In this document: positions 62,702 to 64,000 of the stretch, piece by piece
Position numbering within the stretch: position 1 is the stretch's first letter
Layout: each line of letters begins with the position of its first letter
DNA from: Streptomyces sp. SID12488
Lineage (GTDB): Bacteria; Actinomycetota; Actinomycetes; Streptomycetales; Streptomycetaceae
Direction: 5' to 3'
Length of the DNA: 64,000 nt
Assembly: GCF_010548275.1 (NCBI RefSeq)
Contig: NZ_JAAGLT010000005.1
Location: 62,001-126,000, forward strand
Notes under the pieces: model-generated
Told to the model about the DNA's origin: nothing
What the model saw: the letters and a program-made list of their open reading frames with translations, nothing else
Database searches by the model: none
Made by a program: the position numbers and the translations under genes

Positions 62702-64000
62702 TTGGCCGTTTCCGCCACGAGGCGCTCGACGGCGTCGACGGCCTCACCGATGGCGGCCGGGTTCTGGCCACCGCCCTGGGCGACGTCCGACTTGCCGCCA
62801 CCGCCGCCGCCGAGGGTCTTGGCGGCCGTACGAACCAGGTCGCCCGCCTTGAGACCGCGCTCGCGGGCGGCCTCGTTGGTGGCGATGACCGTCAACGGCT
62901 TCCCGTTGGCCGTGGTGAAGAGGGCGACCACGGCAGCACGGCCGCCCTGGATCCGACCCCGCACGTCGAGGACCAGCTTGCGCAGGTCGTCGGCGCTCGT
63001 GCCGTCCGGGACCTGGCCGGTGACGAGGGCGACCCCCTTGACGTCCTTGGCGCCCTGGGCGAGACCGGCGGCGGCCTGGAGGACCTTCTCGGCGCGGAAC
63101 TTCTCGATCTCCTTCTCGGCGTCCTTCAGCTTGCCGAGCATGGCCGAGATCTTCTCCGGGAGCTCCTCCGGGCGGCCCTTGACCAGCTCCTGGAGCTGGG
63201 CGACGACCGTGTGCTCCCGGGCCAGGAAGTTGTAGGCATCCACGCCGACCAGGGCCTCGATACGCCGGACACCCGAACCGATGGACGACTCGCCGAGCAG
63301 CTTGACCAGGCCGAGCTGCGAGGTGTTGTGGACGTGCGTACCGCCGCACAGCTCCTTGGAGAAGTCGCCGATCGTCACTACGCGCACGCGCTCGCCGTAC
63401 TTCTCGCCGAACTCGGCGATGGCGCCCTGTTTCTTGGCCTCGTCGAGGCTGAGGATCTCGGCGTGCACGTCCAGGTCGCGGGCGAGCACCTCGTTGATCT
63501 GCTGCTCGACGTCGGTCATCACGGTCGTCGGGACGGCGGACGGGGAGCCGAAGTCGAAGCGGAAGCGACCGGGCTGGTTCTCGGAACCGGCCTGGGCGGC
63601 CGTCGGGCCGAGAGCGTCGCGCAGGGCCTGGTGGGTGAGGTGGGTGGCCGAGTGGGCGCGGGCGATGGCCGTGCGGCGGCGCACGTCGATGGCGGCCTGG
63701 GCCTTGGCGCCGACGGTCACCTCGCCGACCTGGACGACGCCCTTGTGGACGTAGACGCCGGGAACCGGCTTCTGGCAGTCACGGACCTCGATCACGGCAC
63801 CGGTGTCGATCCTGATGCGGCCGGTGTCGCCGATCTGGCCGCCGCCCTCGGCGTAGAACGGGGTGCGGTCGAGGACGATCTCGACCTCGTCGCCCTCGGT
63901 GGCGGCCGGGGAGGACACACCGTCGACGAGGATGCCGACGACCGTCGACTCGCCCTCGGTGCGGTCGTACCCGAAGAACTCGGTCTCACCGGAGGCGTCG
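62698..64000 (-). CDS. alaS: Alanyl-tRNA synthetase, C-terminal part (cut by window edge)
   Basis: About 433 residues are visible; the catalytic N-terminus lies beyond the right edge and the frame stays open to base 64000. The visible editing domain has [31 protein letters not shown] (HxxxH) and [14 protein letters not shown] (Cys and His), which together hold zinc and hydrolyse Ser- or Gly-tRNA(Ala). A coiled region ([20 protein letters not shown]) and the DHHA1 domain with [17 protein letters not shown] close the protein. It is coupled to ruvX by a GTGA overlap. Confidence 0.97.
   Translation of the reverse strand, partial: DASGETEFFGYDRTEGESTVVGILVDGVSSPAATEGDEVEIVLDRTPFYAEGGGQIGDTGRIRIDTGAVIEVRDCQKPVPGVYVHKGVVQVGEVTVGAKAQAAIDVRRRTAIARAHSATHLTHQALRDALGPTAAQAGSENQPGRFRFDFGSPSAVPTTVMTDVEQQINEVLARDLDVHAEILSLDEAKKQGAIAEFGEKYGERVRVVTIGDFSKELCGGTHVHNTSQLGLVKLLGESSIGSGVRRIEALVGVDAYNFLAREHTVVAQLQELVKGRPEELPEKISAMLGKLKDAEKEIEKFRAEKVLQAAAGLAQGAKDVKGVALVTGQVPDGTSADDLRKLVLDVRGRIQGGRAAVVALFTTANGKPLTVIATNEAARERGLKAGDLVRTAAKTLGGGGGGKSDVAQGGGQNPAAIGEAVDAVERLVAETAK

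Overview
The window is chromosomal DNA of a high-GC actinomycete, almost certainly a Streptomyces. The evidence is the strong G/C bias at third codon positions, frequent GTG and occasional TTG starts, the presence of bldD and the streptomycete IHF-like gene, and a gene order that I recall as matching the S. coelicolor core near SCO1436-SCO1501. No rRNA, tRNA, CRISPR array, insertion sequence or prophage was seen. All identifications come from reading the sequence; no database was searched.

Bases 1-14,200 hold the end of a uridine-kinase-like gene, an EccA/CbxX-type AAA protein, two coupled CNNM/CorC membrane proteins, a PH-domain protein, hisE-hisG, and a riboflavin operon (ribE-ribM-ribBA-ribH) behind a clear FMN riboswitch. 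Beyond the riboswitch lies a chitinase-type promoter with no chitinase gene after it, then a divergent ROK regulator and MFS exporter pair.

Bases 14,200-33,700 are mostly accessory genes: a membrane-anchored GH6 glucanase, a DUF5995 protein, an F420-type LLM oxidoreductase, a nitrilase plus flavin amine oxidase operon that could form an indole-3-acetamide pathway, a scar holding two gene remnants, GntR, Lrp and SorC-type regulators, guaB1 (probable GMP reductase), a barstar homologue and two MMPL transporters. Housekeeping genes rpe, rsmB and fmt are set among them.

Bases 33,700-64,000 are dense core genome, nearly all on the minus strand: priA, metK, coaBC, rpoZ, gmk, the IHF-like gene, the pyrimidine operon (pyrR-pyrB-pyrC-PH protein-carA-carB-pyrD-pyrF, with a PyrR-binding hairpin over the pyrR ribosome binding site), then efp-nusB, and the shikimate genes aroE, aroC, aroK, aroB, with mltG, ruvX and alaS (cut by the right edge). 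bldD sits on the plus strand and points away from pyrR. It is closed by a 21-bp terminator and then a perfect 34-bp hairpin. A 1-kb gene-free stretch with degenerate roughly 92-bp repeats lies between a catalytically degenerate M24 peptidase-like gene and a P-loop kinase gene.

Many neighbours overlap by ATGA or GTGA (rib, pyr, aro and alaS-ruvX), which indicates translational coupling. The strongest leads are the orphan chitinase promoter, the candidate auxin-type operon with its helically phased operator repeats, the toxin-like remnant scar, the degenerate M24 protein and the large hairpin after bldD.
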